Source: Dermabacter sp. p3-SID358
Lineage (GTDB): Bacteria > Actinomycetota > Actinomycetes > Actinomycetales > Dermabacteraceae
Length of the DNA stretch: 64,000 nucleotides
Reading direction: 5' to 3'
NCBI RefSeq assembly: GCF_025147465.1
Contig: NZ_JALXOZ010000002.1
Coordinates: 62,001-126,000 of the forward strand
Positions within the stretch are counted from its first letter, which is position 1. Each line of letters starts with the position of its first letter. The notes under the pieces are model-generated. The model had not been told where the DNA came from, searched no databases, and saw only the letters and a list, made by a program, of their open reading frames with translations. Below, one piece after another: positions 16,470 to 25,444 of this stretch. The translations under genes were made by a program, and so were the position numbers.

Positions 16470-16943
16470 TTACTTCTCAGGCGCGAGGTATTCGAGAGAT
16501 TCGTCGAGCAACTGCACAGTAAGTCGCTGCGTCTCGTTGCCCACGGTGACGTCAACGAAAAGATTGTCGCCCGGCTTCTTCGAAGTCGTCACTTGGACTG
16601 CCTCGGCGCCGTCACCCCCGAGCATGATTGTCTCGCCCGCGGGGACGTTGATGCTCGCACTTCCGCTCACGCCTTCGACGAAGTTGAGGTCAACCGTGTA
16701 GTCCTGCGACGACTGATTGACGAGCGCACCGGTGACCTTCACGCCATTGGCATCCTTGACAGCGAGGAGGTTGCGCACACCAACCGGCTTCGAAGCGCCC
16801 TCGGGCGTGAAGTTGATGAGCGCACCTTCAGCCGGCTGGTAAAAGTGGTGAGTTTGCATCGGGTTGAAGTAGGCGCAGCCACTCAGGCCGAAAGCGGCGA
16901 TGCCCATGAGTGCGGCAGCGCGGGAGAAGGGACGAAGTTTCAC
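16470..16943 (-). CDS. Putative secreted lipoprotein, unknown function
   Basis: 157 residues. Signal peptide with basic N-terminus (MKLRPFSR), hydrophobic core and lipobox GLSGC (Cys23), so it is expected to be anchored to the outer leaflet of the membrane. The mature part looks like a single beta-sandwich domain (repeated short hydrophobic strands, VTGALVNQSSQDYTVDLNF) without catalytic motifs; similar actinobacterial lipoproteins are unassigned. Monocistronic, divergent from carD across a 230-bp gap. Confidence 0.75.
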   Translation of the reverse strand: MKLRPFSRAAALMGIAAFGLSGCAYFNPMQTHHFYQPAEGALINFTPEGASKPVGVRNLLAVKDANGVKVTGALVNQSSQDYTVDLNFVEGVSGSASINVPAGETIMLGGDGAEAVQVTTSKKPGDNLFVDVTVGNETQRLTVQLLDESLEYLAPEK

Positions 16944-17173
16944 TCTGGCTCCTGCAATTCGTGAGGTCCGTGATTGTCAATGACGGAATGGTTTGCATCG
17001 CGAAGCGGGACTACCGGACCGGGACCAAGAGCCCGCGGGAATGGAAGCCGCCGCGCTAGCAGCACCCTCACAGACTACCCCACACAGCGCCTTTACTGCC
17101 TAACTCTGCAGCGGCGAAATATAGCACATGCTCGGATGTTAGAATGGTCGCTGGACGAAAGGGACCTCAACTC

Positions 17174-17656
17174 ATGAACTTTAACGTCGGCGAAACAGTC
17201 GTCTACCCGCACCACGGTGCGGCGCTCATCGAAGAAGTCAACGAACGCACCATCAAGGGCAAGGTGAAGAAATACCTCAAGCTCAAGGTTGCGCAGGGCG
17301 ATCTTACGATCGAAGTGCCAGCGGAAAACGTCGACATGGTGGGTGTTCGCGACGTCGTCGATCAGAAGGGCCTCGAAGAAGTTTTCGAGGTGCTCCGCCA
17401 GCCCTATGTTGAGGAACCCACGAACTGGTCGCGCCGATACAAAGCAAACGTGGAGAAGCTCGCGTCGGGCGACATCAAGAAGGTCGCCGAGGTCGTACGC
17501 GACCTGTGGCGCCGCGATCAGGATCGCGGCCTCAGCGCTGGCGAGAAGCGAATGCTTTCGAAGGCCCGCCAGATTCTCACATCGGAGCTTGCGCTTGCCG
17601 AGGACTGCTCGCAGGAGCGCGCTGAAGAGATCCTCAACGAGGTTCTCGCGTCTTAA
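17174..17656 (+). CDS. carD: CarD family transcriptional regulator
   Basis: 160 residues. CarD binds RNA polymerase beta and stabilises open complexes at rRNA and other promoters; it is essential in mycobacteria. The N-terminal RNA polymerase-interacting domain ([20 protein letters not shown]) and C-terminal helical DNA-binding domain ([27 protein letters not shown]) are complete. The ATG at 17174 gives the conserved family start; an upstream ATG-like extension at 17144 is unlikely. A -10-like TAGAAT lies about 38 bases upstream. The stop overlaps the start of a PTS EIIB gene (TAATG), whereas ispD/ispF usually follow carD in relatives. Confidence 0.93.
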   Translation: MNFNVGETVVYPHHGAALIEEVNERTIKGKVKKYLKLKVAQGDLTIEVPAENVDMVGVRDVVDQKGLEEVFEVLRQPYVEEPTNWSRRYKANVEKLASGDIKKVAEVVRDLWRRDQDRGLSAGEKRMLSKARQILTSELALAEDCSQERAEEILNEVLAS

Positions 17657-17958
17657 TGAAGCACATCGCGGTTGTGTGCGGTGCGGGGGTAGCGACATCC
17701 TCGGTCATCCGCAAGCGCATCGAGGCGTATTACGACGTCCACGCCATCGACGTCAACGTTACGCAGGCGACCGTGATGGATTTGCTCTCGCCGCAGTTTT
17801 CCGCCGATGCGATCGTCACGACGGTCACGATCCCCTCGTCGATTGGGATCCCTCAGTTAAGCGGCATGCCGCTGCTGCTGGGCACGAATGCCCGCGTGAC
17901 ATTCGAAGCACTCGACGCGTTGCTCGGTTTCGACCCGACGAGCACTGACTCGAACTAG
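17656..17958 (+). CDS. Orphan PTS EIIB-like protein (lactose/galactitol type fold)
   Basis: 100 residues. The P-loop-like start [23 protein letters not shown] places Cys8 exactly where PTS EIIB proteins carry the phosphorylated cysteine, followed by the alternating beta-alpha pattern of that fold. EIIB normally passes phosphate from EIIA to the sugar at EIIC, yet neither EIIA nor EIIC lies in this window. The start codon overlaps the carD stop by one base, so it is translated with carD. A regulatory or moonlighting role is an inference from the missing partners. Confidence 0.75.
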   Translation: MKHIAVVCGAGVATSSVIRKRIEAYYDVHAIDVNVTQATVMDLLSPQFSADAIVTTVTIPSSIGIPQLSGMPLLLGTNARVTFEALDALLGFDPTSTDSN

Positions 17959-18007
17959 GCCAAAGCTCCGGCTCGACTCGGGAGCGCCACACCTCACTAC
18001 AGCAAAA

Positions 18008-18036
18008 TGCCCCTGCCCAAAACGAGAGCAGGGGCA
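18008..18036. terminator. Bidirectional terminator between EIIB and galE
   Basis: TGCCCCTGC (18008-18016) and GCAGGGGCA (18028-18036) form a 9-bp stem flanked by AAAA on the left and CTTT on the right, so it can serve both converging genes. Confidence 0.8.
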
Positions 18037-18050
18037 CTTTGGCGTCACAC

Positions 18051-18113
18051 TTGATGAAAAATCCCGGCGCTTACCCGCCCGCGGTCCTCGATGAGGCCGG
18101 TTTCTTCATGATC
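18051..18113. repeat. 62-63 bp palindrome, ATGAAGAAA type
   Basis: Left end TTGATGAAAAATCCCGG and right end CCGGTTTCTTCATGATC are inverted; ATG to CAT spans 56 bases (18054-18109). The right arm read in reverse shares 14 of 15 bases with the left arm of the copy at 25198. Confidence 0.8.
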
Positions 18114-18157
18114 CCGCACGAGAAACGCGAAATCGCGAACGGCGACGCACGGCGGAA

Positions 18158-19123
18158 TCAGTGGCAGCTCAGCGCCTCGACAGCCGAGCGCACGATGTCG
18201 TCGAGGTCCTTCGAGCTCTTCCAACCCAGCGCCTTCTCGATGCGCTCGGTCGAACACACGAGACGAGCGGGATCGCCTGCGCGGCGCGGAGCAATTTCGG
18301 GCTCAATCTCGATGCCCTTCGCGCGAGCGATCGCGTCGATCACTTCGAGAACACTCGAGCCCGTTCCCGTACCCACATTGAAGACACGATGCTCGCGCTC
18401 TTCCTTCGCGAGATAGCCGAGGGCGGCGATATGCGCGTCGGCGAGATCCTCAACGTGAACGTAGTCGCGGATACACGTGCCGTCGGGAGTGTCGTAGTCG
18501 TTGCCGAATACCTTCGGGGTCTTCCCACATTCGAGCGCGTCGAGCACGATCGGCACGAGGTTCATCACGAGGGTGTCGGCGAGCTCGGGGGCGCCCGCGC
18601 CTGCCACGTTGAAGTAGCGCAGGGCGACCGTGCGCATGCCGTGGGCACGCTCGGCGTCGGCAAGCATCCACTCGCCCACGTACTTCGTAGCGCCGTAGGG
18701 GTTGATCGGGCGGCACTCGAGTTCCTCATCCACGAGGTCGACATCGGGCATACCGTATACAGCCGCGGAAGAGCTGAACACGAAGTCACGAACGCCCGCG
18801 CGTGCGGCGGCGTCGAGAACATTGGCGAGGCCGCCGATGTTGTCGTGCCAGTACATTTCGGGTTTCTCCACCGATTCGCCAACCTGCTTGTGGGCCGCGA
18901 AGTGGATGACCGCCTTCACACCACGGTCACGCATCTCGCGCTCGAGCACCTCGACCGCGTCGCTTGCGGTGACGTCCTGCTTGATCAGAGGAGCACCGCC
19001 AAGGCGATTCTCGAAGCCCGTTGACAGATCGTCGACAACAGCGACGGACTCGCCGCGCTCTTGAAGAAGATGCACCACGTGCGAACCGATGTAACCTGCA
19101 CCACCAATAACTAATGTCGTCAT
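18158..19123 (-). CDS. galE: UDP-glucose 4-epimerase
   Basis: Interconverts UDP-glucose and UDP-galactose. Extended short-chain dehydrogenase with NAD motif GGAGYIGS (7-14), catalytic Ser/Tyr/Lys arrangement (SSSAAVYG; Tyr143 and Lys147 in NPYGATKYV), and the substrate-binding YFNVAGA. 321 aa is near the bacterial GalE length. The ATG at 19121-19123 begins MTTLVIGG as in the family. Divergent from the LCP gene, so it may supply UDP-galactose for cell-wall or capsule glycans attached by LCP enzymes; that link is inferred. Confidence 0.93.
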   Translation of the reverse strand: MTTLVIGGAGYIGSHVVHLLQERGESVAVVDDLSTGFENRLGGAPLIKQDVTASDAVEVLEREMRDRGVKAVIHFAAHKQVGESVEKPEMYWHDNIGGLANVLDAAARAGVRDFVFSSSAAVYGMPDVDLVDEELECRPINPYGATKYVGEWMLADAERAHGMRTVALRYFNVAGAGAPELADTLVMNLVPIVLDALECGKTPKVFGNDYDTPDGTCIRDYVHVEDLADAHIAALGYLAKEEREHRVFNVGTGTGSSVLEVIDAIARAKGIEIEPEIAPRRAGDPARLVCSTERIEKALGWKSSKDLDDIVRSAVEALSCH

Positions 19124-19227
19124 GTGACCAGTCTAATGGGCGCACGCCTTCAAACCTCTCCGAAATCTCCACGCAAATCACACGCCGCAACCGCAATCTG
19201 AAAAAATCCCCCCGTAAACTGACCTTC

Positions 19228-21180
19228 ATGACCGAGTCAGAATCGCCCGAGCCCACGCTGCCCAAGCGCAACGCGGGTCGTCACCGATACGTGAGGCCCA
19301 CTAAGGCCGATTCGATCGCACTTAGCAACGCTCAAAAACGCCGTGAGGCAGCGCAGCGGGAGCATGGCTTCGACCTCTCCCGCAGGAGCGCTTCGCGGTT
19401 CCCGAAACCGGGCGATTCTCGCGCTCAGACTGGCGTCGGAACCCCTGCCGAATCCGCGAAGGCAAGCACCGTTGCCCGCGTCGCAGAAGGGTCGGCCGTC
19501 ACCCCGCTCGGGGATGGGGTGATGCGCACCGAGCCACTCCCAAACCTGCGCCCGCGTAACCACCAGATTTCCGTGGCTCGCGAGAATGACGATTCGATTC
19601 CCACTGGCGCCCCAGCGAGCATCGGGATTGGCCGACGCACCAGTCTTGACGAGGGCTCTCTCGCGCGCGCGTCTGTGTGGACGGCAAGCGGCAGCGTCTT
19701 CCCCGGGTTCGGTTTCATCCCTACAAAGTGGCGTGGGGTTGGCATCGCGCTCATGCTGACCAGCATCCTCATTGTCGGCGCAGTCGCCGCGCTCCTCATT
19801 TTCGGCGATCCAGCCTCGCTCGTGATTCGGTACGGAACGCGACGCGTCGTCGTGATCACCGCCCTTGTGTTCGTTGTTGTGGCCACCATCGTGTGGGTCT
19901 CGACAATTTTCCTCACCAATCAGTTGCACAACGTGCGCGAGAGGCTGCGCGGCCCCGCTCGAAGCGCCTCAAGAGCCCTTGCTTACACGCTCGCTCTCAT
20001 CGTGGCACTTCCGGGCATTTACGCAGCGCATAGTCTCTACGCGACCCAGGCGCTGCTCGGAAACTCGAAAGTGTTTGCCGGTGCCGAGAAGCACAATCTC
20101 GCCCCCGGCGTGGACCCGTGGGCGAATCGAGAGCGCGTGAACATCATGCTTCTCGGTCAGGATGCTGGCCCGGACCGTACAGGAACGCGCCCTGACACGA
20201 TCATGGTGGCCTCGATCGACACGAAGACGGGCCGCACGGCACTCTTCTCCATCCCCCGCAACCTCCAGTACGTGCGGTTCCCGAAAGGCACTGCCCCGGC
20301 AGAAGAGTTCCCCGAAGGTTTCACCTACTTCGGCAAGGACCAAAACCTCATCAACGCAGTCTGGTCGTGGGCAGAGGGCGTGAGGCCCGACCTGTTCCCC
20401 GGCGACAAGAACCCGGGCTTGACCGCGACAACGATGGCGGTCGAGGAAACACTCGGGCTCAAGGTCGACTACTACGCCATGGTGAACCTCCAGGGCTTCG
20501 CCGACCTCGTAGATGCCATTGGCGGTGTCGATATCGAGGTGGAGCGCGATATTCCGATCGGTGGCGGCGCCTCCAAGGTCGAGGGGTACGTCAAGAAGGG
20601 TTGGCAGCATCTCGATGGCTTCCATGCTCTTTGGTATGCCCGCTCTCGCCACAATTCGAACGACTTCGACCGCAACTGCCGCCAGCAGCGCATCGTGCGC
20701 ACAGTCGCGGAAGAAGCGAACGTCTCCACGCTCGCCCTCAACATCCCGAAGGTGATCGGGGCAACCGAGCGCAACATTGAGACGGACATCCCGATTTCTC
20801 AGGTCGAGGCGTTTGCCGACCTCGCGCAGCGAATTCAGAAGGGCGGCTTTAAGTCGTACCCGATCAATCCAACCGTGACCCATTCGGGCAACCCCGACTA
20901 CCCGTACATCAAGGAATGGGTGCAGGCCTCGATCAAGGATTCGATGAAGGGCTACGGCGAGGTTCCCGTGAGTGGCAAGCCGGGCGGCAAGGCCGGCACG
21001 GGCACAGGCGTGGGTATCACGAACATGAGGCCGCTTCCCGCGGAGCCCACGACGTCGCCCGATGACTCGGGTGAATCCGGAGACTCGAGCGACTCGAACT
21101 CCGGCGACAATCCCGATGTACAGGTCAATCAGGACCCGCTCGCGCCGTGCATGCCGGGTAACGAGGATCCGATGGGCTAA
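19228..21180 (+). CDS. LytR-CpsA-Psr (LCP) family cell-wall glycopolymer transferase
   Basis: 650 residues. LCP proteins transfer lipid-linked glycopolymers onto peptidoglycan outside the membrane. Layout: a ~160-residue disordered cytoplasmic segment, three hydrophobic segments (about 172-195, 205-230, 252-275), then the extracellular LCP domain with NIMLLGQDAG, RPDTIMVASID, RNLQ and the Arg-rich LWYARSRH...RQQRIV, and a Ser/Asp/Gly-rich tail. The ATG at 19228 is preferred to the open 38 codons upstream, which overlap galE. A short-repeat-like GGCGTCGGAACCCC lies in the disordered N-terminus at 19437. Confidence 0.88.
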   Translation: MTESESPEPTLPKRNAGRHRYVRPTKADSIALSNAQKRREAAQREHGFDLSRRSASRFPKPGDSRAQTGVGTPAESAKASTVARVAEGSAVTPLGDGVMRTEPLPNLRPRNHQISVARENDDSIPTGAPASIGIGRRTSLDEGSLARASVWTASGSVFPGFGFIPTKWRGVGIALMLTSILIVGAVAALLIFGDPASLVIRYGTRRVVVITALVFVVVATIVWVSTIFLTNQLHNVRERLRGPARSASRALAYTLALIVALPGIYAAHSLYATQALLGNSKVFAGAEKHNLAPGVDPWANRERVNIMLLGQDAGPDRTGTRPDTIMVASIDTKTGRTALFSIPRNLQYVRFPKGTAPAEEFPEGFTYFGKDQNLINAVWSWAEGVRPDLFPGDKNPGLTATTMAVEETLGLKVDYYAMVNLQGFADLVDAIGGVDIEVERDIPIGGGASKVEGYVKKGWQHLDGFHALWYARSRHNSNDFDRNCRQQRIVRTVAEEANVSTLALNIPKVIGATERNIETDIPISQVEAFADLAQRIQKGGFKSYPINPTVTHSGNPDYPYIKEWVQASIKDSMKGYGEVPVSGKPGGKAGTGTGVGITNMRPLPAEPTTSPDDSGESGDSSDSNSGDNPDVQVNQDPLAPCMPGNEDPMG

Positions 21181-21242
21181 CGCCTCACCGGCTCGCCCTC
21201 ACCAACGTCCCCTCACCGCGAAGCGCCCTGGTGTGGCTCGCT

Positions 21243-22712
21243 CTAGTCGAGCTGCAGCAGGGCGTTTTCCAGCACTTCCGGCATCGCGGGGTGAATCCAG
21301 TACTGCTTCGTCGCGATCTCGCGCGCATCGAGACCGAAGCTCATCGCTTGAATGAGCACCTGGATGAGCGTCGCCGCCTCGGGCCCGATGATGTGTGCGC
21401 CGAGGATTGTCCCGGATTCGGCATCGGCGATGATCTTCACGAAGTCGCCCGGCGCAGAAAGTTCCATCGCCCACCCGTAGGCGACGTCGGCAAATTCCTG
21501 CCGGGCCACTCGAAACTCGCGCCCGGTTGCGCCCGCCCACTCGCGGGCCTCTCGCTCGGTCATGCCAACCGTGGCGATTTGCGGCGAGGTGAACACGGCC
21601 GCGGGAATCGGCATGTCGTCGCTGCGGCGCAGTGCGTGGGGGTTCAGGATGTTGTGTCGCGCGATCTTCAGTTCGTGGTTCGCCACGTGTTTGAGCTGCG
21701 CGGGCGAGCTGAGGTCCCCGATCGAGTAGATTCCGTCGATCACCTCGCCGCCCGAGCTCAGGACCCTCTGATGGGCATCGACCATGACACGCCCCGCCTC
21801 GTCCATACCGATCCCTCCCGCCTCGACATTCAGCAGGTCGCTGTTCGGCGTTCGGCCGGTCGCCACGAGAATGTCGGCAACGGTGAGGGTTCGCGGTGCG
21901 CGTGCGCTGGAGTTTTCGGGGTCCGACGGTTGCAGGTCAATCTCGACGCCTTTTTCCGTGCGTCGCACTCCGCTTGTCGAGGTATTGAGGTGCACCGTGT
22001 AGCGCGCCGAGGCGATCTCGGTGATGCGACGTGCCACGTCGTCATCGAAGCTCCTCAGCAGGGAGCCTGAGCGGGCAATCAGGTGTACGTCCACGCCGAA
22101 GGCGTCGAGGATGTGCGCGAACTCGAGGGCGATCACGCCTGAGCCCAGAATCGCGATCGACTCGGGAAGCCGCTCAAGACGCATGATGGTGTCGCTCGTG
22201 AGGGGATGCGAATCCTTGAGGCCGGGAATGTTCGGGATTGCGGGGCGCGAGCCGGCCGCGAGAAGAATCGTGTCGGCGGTGACCTCGCGCGTGCCATCTG
22301 CTGTCTCGACCACGAGACGTTTCGGTGCGGTGAAGCGTGCCGTGCCGCGGATGAGGGCCAGGTTCTCATTATCCGAGTGGCTCGCGCGGTAATCCTCGCC
22401 GCCGCGGGAGATCGGGTCAATTCGACCGAAAACTCGGTCGCGCACGGCCGGGAATCCGACGCCACCAAGCGCCGCATCGACCCCGAATTTCTCGGCATGT
22501 TCATGGCGGGCATTGACGGCAATGTTAGCCGTGTGCACGAACATCTTCGTGGGGATGCAGCCGAGGTTGAGGCAGGTTCCACCGAAGACGTGTTCGGGGC
22601 CTACGCCTCGGTCGATGTAGACGATCGATTTCTCCGCGAACTCGGGTCCCGGGAAGGAGTTGCCAGAGCCGGAGCCGATGAGGGCGATGTCGAAGTGTTC
22701 TGGGGCGCTCAT
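21243..22712 (-). CDS. mtr: Mycothione reductase
   Basis: Flavoprotein disulfide reductase that regenerates mycothiol from mycothione with NADPH. The FAD motif IGSGSGNS (12-19), redox-active CLNLGC (Cys47/Cys52), NADPH-binding ILGSGVIALEFAH and C-terminal catalytic His-Glu (WIHPAMPE) are visible; the GSGSGN start is typical of Mtr rather than lipoamide dehydrogenase. 489 aa. A single short repeat (21917-21935) encodes the surface stretch LQPSDPEN. Converges on the LCP gene. Confidence 0.88.
   Translation of the reverse strand: MSAPEHFDIALIGSGSGNSFPGPEFAEKSIVYIDRGVGPEHVFGGTCLNLGCIPTKMFVHTANIAVNARHEHAEKFGVDAALGGVGFPAVRDRVFGRIDPISRGGEDYRASHSDNENLALIRGTARFTAPKRLVVETADGTREVTADTILLAAGSRPAIPNIPGLKDSHPLTSDTIMRLERLPESIAILGSGVIALEFAHILDAFGVDVHLIARSGSLLRSFDDDVARRITEIASARYTVHLNTSTSGVRRTEKGVEIDLQPSDPENSSARAPRTLTVADILVATGRTPNSDLLNVEAGGIGMDEAGRVMVDAHQRVLSSGGEVIDGIYSIGDLSSPAQLKHVANHELKIARHNILNPHALRRSDDMPIPAAVFTSPQIATVGMTEREAREWAGATGREFRVARQEFADVAYGWAMELSAPGDFVKIIADAESGTILGAHIIGPEAATLIQVLIQAMSFGLDAREIATKQYWIHPAMPEVLENALLQLD
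21917..21935. repeat. Single copy of the GGGTCCGACGGTTGC repeat inside mtr
   Basis: GGGGTCCGACGGTTGCAGG, without an inverted partner, inside the mycothione reductase coding sequence. Confidence 0.75.
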
Positions 22713-22837
22713 GGTGTCAAGGATACGGGCAGCGCTGTGCCCGCTCTCATCGATGCGTTTCTTTCATCCCTTCGAATCGCGCGCCCTCTTTCGGAACGAC
22801 ACGCCTCCCCCACTCCTTGGCGTGAAACAATGGATCC

Positions 22838-23536
22838 ATGCCCGACATTCTCGAGACCATGCCCGAAGCGAGCGAACCAATGTTCCTGCTCACGGCCCCA
22901 GTCGAGAATGAACTCGTCATCACGAAGTCGCGCTTTATCGCGTACCTCGCCCCCATCGAGACGGTCGACGAAGCAGACCACCTCATCCGCGAGCGCCGCG
23001 CCATGCACCCGAATGCGCGCCACCACTGCACCGCCCTCACGCTCGGCACGCCGGTGCATCTTCAACGCTCCAACGACGACGGCGAACCAAGCTCGACGGC
23101 AGGCATGCCCATGGCGCAAGCGATGCGCGGGCGGCACATGACAAATATCCTCGCCGTCGTCACGCGCTACTTCGGCGGCATCAAACTCGGGGCGGGAGGC
23201 CTCGTGCGGGCCTACGGCAACGCCGTGACTGACGCGCTCGATGTCGCCTCGTCGAAGGGGCTCGTGCGCGAACGGGTTGTTCGCCAAGTGACAGATCTCG
23301 AGGTCGGCTACGAACTCGCAGGCACCTTCGAGGCATCGATTCGCGCGTGGGCCGAGAATACCGGTGGCGTGAGCATCGAGGGCGCCGACTACACCGCGAG
23401 TGGGCTTACCCTCCGCTTCGTTCACCGCGTGGAAATCGCCTCTGACCTCGAGCGGGCTGCCGCTGAGCTTTCGAGCGGCGCCGTGAGCGCGGCAAGCGTC
23501 GGATACACATACGCCGATGTGCCCGCGCAATTTTAA
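22838..23536 (+). CDS. YigZ/IMPACT family protein
   Basis: 232 residues. Contains the UPF0029/IMPACT N-terminal domain with its signature (KSRFIAYLAPIETVDEAD, DDGEPSSTAGMPM, YFGGIKLGAGGLVRAY) and a C-terminal DUF1949-type ferredoxin-like domain. Relatives are implicated in translation or stress regulation, but the bacterial role is unsettled. Little leader is visible before the ATG at 22838; a second ATG follows seven codons later. Divergent from mtr. Confidence 0.85.
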   Translation: MPDILETMPEASEPMFLLTAPVENELVITKSRFIAYLAPIETVDEADHLIRERRAMHPNARHHCTALTLGTPVHLQRSNDDGEPSSTAGMPMAQAMRGRHMTNILAVVTRYFGGIKLGAGGLVRAYGNAVTDALDVASSKGLVRERVVRQVTDLEVGYELAGTFEASIRAWAENTGGVSIEGADYTASGLTLRFVHRVEIASDLERAAAELSSGAVSAASVGYTYADVPAQF

Positions 23537-23635
23537 GGCCGGCCAGCACCCGATTGACGTGCGAAAAGTCCCGGGTCGTCCTATAGTGCTTGGAGGCCGC
23601 GGAACCGCGTGCCCAAAGCTGACGATGGAGTCTCG

Positions 23636-24880
23636 ATGAAAAAGATCCTCAATTCACTGCTCGCGAAGATCGTGATCGCGATCGTGCTTGGCATCCTCGT
23701 GGGTCTCGTAGCCCCCGATTGGTTTTCGCGCGGAACCGCGACGTTTTCGAAACTTTTCGGCAACTTCCTGAGCTTCATCATCCCGCTCATCATCATCGGC
23801 CTCATCACGCCCGCGATTTCTGAATTCGGTAGAGGCGCCGGCAAGTGGCTCGGCGTGACCGCTGCACTCGCGTACGCCTCCACGCTCATCGCTGGCACCT
23901 ACGCGATCGGCGCCGGGTACCTTGCGTTCCCGCTGCTGCTCGGCGACGGCACTAAGCTCGGCGGCGTATCCGAGCCCGAGACGAGCTTCGAGCCGTTCTT
24001 TGAGATCGCGATGGACCCCATCTTCGGTGTCATGACCGCGCTCATTACGAGCTTCGTGATCGGCCTGGGCATCGTCGCAGTGCGCGCAACAACCATTCAC
24101 GAGGGCTTCCTTGAGCTTCGCAAGATCGTCAATGCCACGATCTCGAAAATCATCGTGCCGCTTCTGCCGCTCTACATTTTCGCAATCTTCGAAAACATGA
24201 CGGCGAAGAAAGAAGTGTGGGACATCATCGTGAAGATGCTGCCGATCGTTGTACTCGCCTTCGTGCTCACCGCGATTATGCTCGTTCTCCAGTTCCTCGC
24301 CGCCGGCATCGCCAAGCGCAGGAACCCGTTCGTCATGCTCGGGAAGATGCTGCCTGCCTACGCGACGGCGCTTGGAACAAGCTCGAGCGCCGCGACGATT
24401 CCCGTCACGACCCGCTGCGCCGAGAATGCCGGCATTTCGAAGTCCGTCTCGAACTTCGTGATTCCACTGTGTGCGACGATTCACCTTTCAGGCTCGACCG
24501 TGAAGATCACCCTGTTCGCGTTCGCGATCCTGTGGACCACACACGGTGATTACAGCTTCGCGAGCCTCCTCGGCTTCGTGGCGATGCTCGGCGTGTCGAT
24601 GATCGCCGCTCCCGGCGTGCCCGGCGGCGCAATCGTGACCGCGTCGGCGCTTCTCGCGGAGCAGCTCGCGTTCAATGAATCGCAGGTGGGCCTCATGGTG
24701 GCCCTCTACGTGGCGCTCGACTCGTTCGGTACCGCCACGAACGTCACGGGCGACGGTGCGATCGCCGCGATCGTGGATCGCCTCTCGGGCGGCAAGGTCA
24801 GCGACGATGACGACGAGGAAGTCGCCACCGCCGACAACGCCGCTGCGCCGGCTGCCGCTGAGGGGTCGGCTGCGGCCTAA
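23636..24880 (+). CDS. Dicarboxylate/amino acid:cation symporter (DAACS family)
   Basis: 414-residue membrane carrier coupling uptake of dicarboxylates or acidic/neutral amino acids to Na+ or H+. About eight transmembrane segments and two re-entrant hairpins; the family Ser-rich loop ALGTSSSAATIPVT and the later cation-binding region LYVALDSFGTATNVTGD are present. The ATG at 23636 follows GATGGAG; the frame opens nine codons earlier. The C-terminus is acidic and Ala-rich. A TATAGT -10-like hexamer sits 53 bases upstream. Substrate not determined. Confidence 0.88.
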   Translation: MKKILNSLLAKIVIAIVLGILVGLVAPDWFSRGTATFSKLFGNFLSFIIPLIIIGLITPAISEFGRGAGKWLGVTAALAYASTLIAGTYAIGAGYLAFPLLLGDGTKLGGVSEPETSFEPFFEIAMDPIFGVMTALITSFVIGLGIVAVRATTIHEGFLELRKIVNATISKIIVPLLPLYIFAIFENMTAKKEVWDIIVKMLPIVVLAFVLTAIMLVLQFLAAGIAKRRNPFVMLGKMLPAYATALGTSSSAATIPVTTRCAENAGISKSVSNFVIPLCATIHLSGSTVKITLFAFAILWTTHGDYSFASLLGFVAMLGVSMIAAPGVPGGAIVTASALLAEQLAFNESQVGLMVALYVALDSFGTATNVTGDGAIAAIVDRLSGGKVSDDDDEEVATADNAAAPAAAEGSAAA

Positions 24881-24952
24881 GCGCTGCACACTGCATCACC
24901 GCTGAACAGAGCAGCACCGCTGCACCGCACAGCACCGCTGCAGTGAGCAATT

Positions 24953-24982
24953 GGAAAGGCGTGGCTTCGGCCGCGCCTTTCC
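24953..24982 (+). terminator. Terminator hairpin after the DAACS symporter
   Basis: GGAAAGGCGTGGC, tetraloop TTCG, GCCGCGCCTTTCC: a 13-bp stem with one mismatch, 73 bases past the stop; the following T-run is weak. Confidence 0.7.
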
Positions 24983-25197
24983 TTCGTCGAGGGCCCATCT
25001 ACTTCCCTCACTCGCCTTTACCCGCTGCTCGCCCCGACTTCCGCGGTCCCTCTTCCCTCAACTCGCCACGCCCCCACACCTCTTCCCGCAGCTCGCCCCC
25101 CATTCCCGCCGACCTCTTCCCGCAGCTCGCCCTCCCCATTCCCGCCGGCCTCTTCCCGCCGGCCTCTTCCCGCAGCTCGGCCCCATTCCCGTCACTC

Positions 25198-25259
25198 TCC
25201 ATAAAGAAACCGGCCTCCACACCCCCATCCAAGCCAGCAACCCCGCACTTTCTTCATCA
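25198..25259. repeat. 62-bp palindrome, ATGAAGAAA type
   Basis: Left end CCATAAAGAAACCGGCCTC, right end CCCGCACTTTCTTCATCA. The left arm matches the right arm of the 18051 copy, and the right arm matches the right arm of the 61628 copy, tying the family together. Confidence 0.75.
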
Positions 25260-25267
25260 ACCGCGAC

Positions 25268-25330
25268 GGAAAAGCTTCAGGTCGAGAAGGAAAAGCTTCA
25301 GGTCGAGGCGGAAAAGCTTCAGATCGTGAC
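25268..25330. repeat. 21-bp tandem repeat, three units
   Basis: Three consecutive units of GGAAAAGCTTCAGGTCGAG plus two bases, differing at one to four positions. Confidence 0.85.
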
Positions 25331-25444
25331 GCGAGACACCGGCAAAGCCTAAGATCGCGACGGAAGAACCTTGGACCGCGGCGCAGCCCCACCCGCAACA
25401 CCTCAGCTGGCGCGCCCGAAGCCCCGTCTCCTAGGTCGCAGCGC

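Larger units (their letters stand above)
24983..25444. other. Gene-free, repeat-rich interval between the symporter and pabAB
   Basis: Holds a degenerate array of CTCTTCCCGCAGCTCGCC-like units (about 25030-25190), a 62-bp palindrome (25198-25259) and a 21-bp tandem array (25268-25330). Open frames here are repeat translations and I do not support them as genes. Confidence 0.65.

Noticed and set aside
21243..22712. Dihydrolipoamide dehydrogenase as identity of the flavoprotein
   Set aside because: The GSGSGN FAD motif and overall wording fit mycothione reductase better, and no 2-oxoacid dehydrogenase genes are adjacent.
24983..25330. Small proline/serine-rich ORFs in the repeat interval
   Set aside because: They are translations of the tandem DNA repeats in several frames, with no consistent start or conservation signal.
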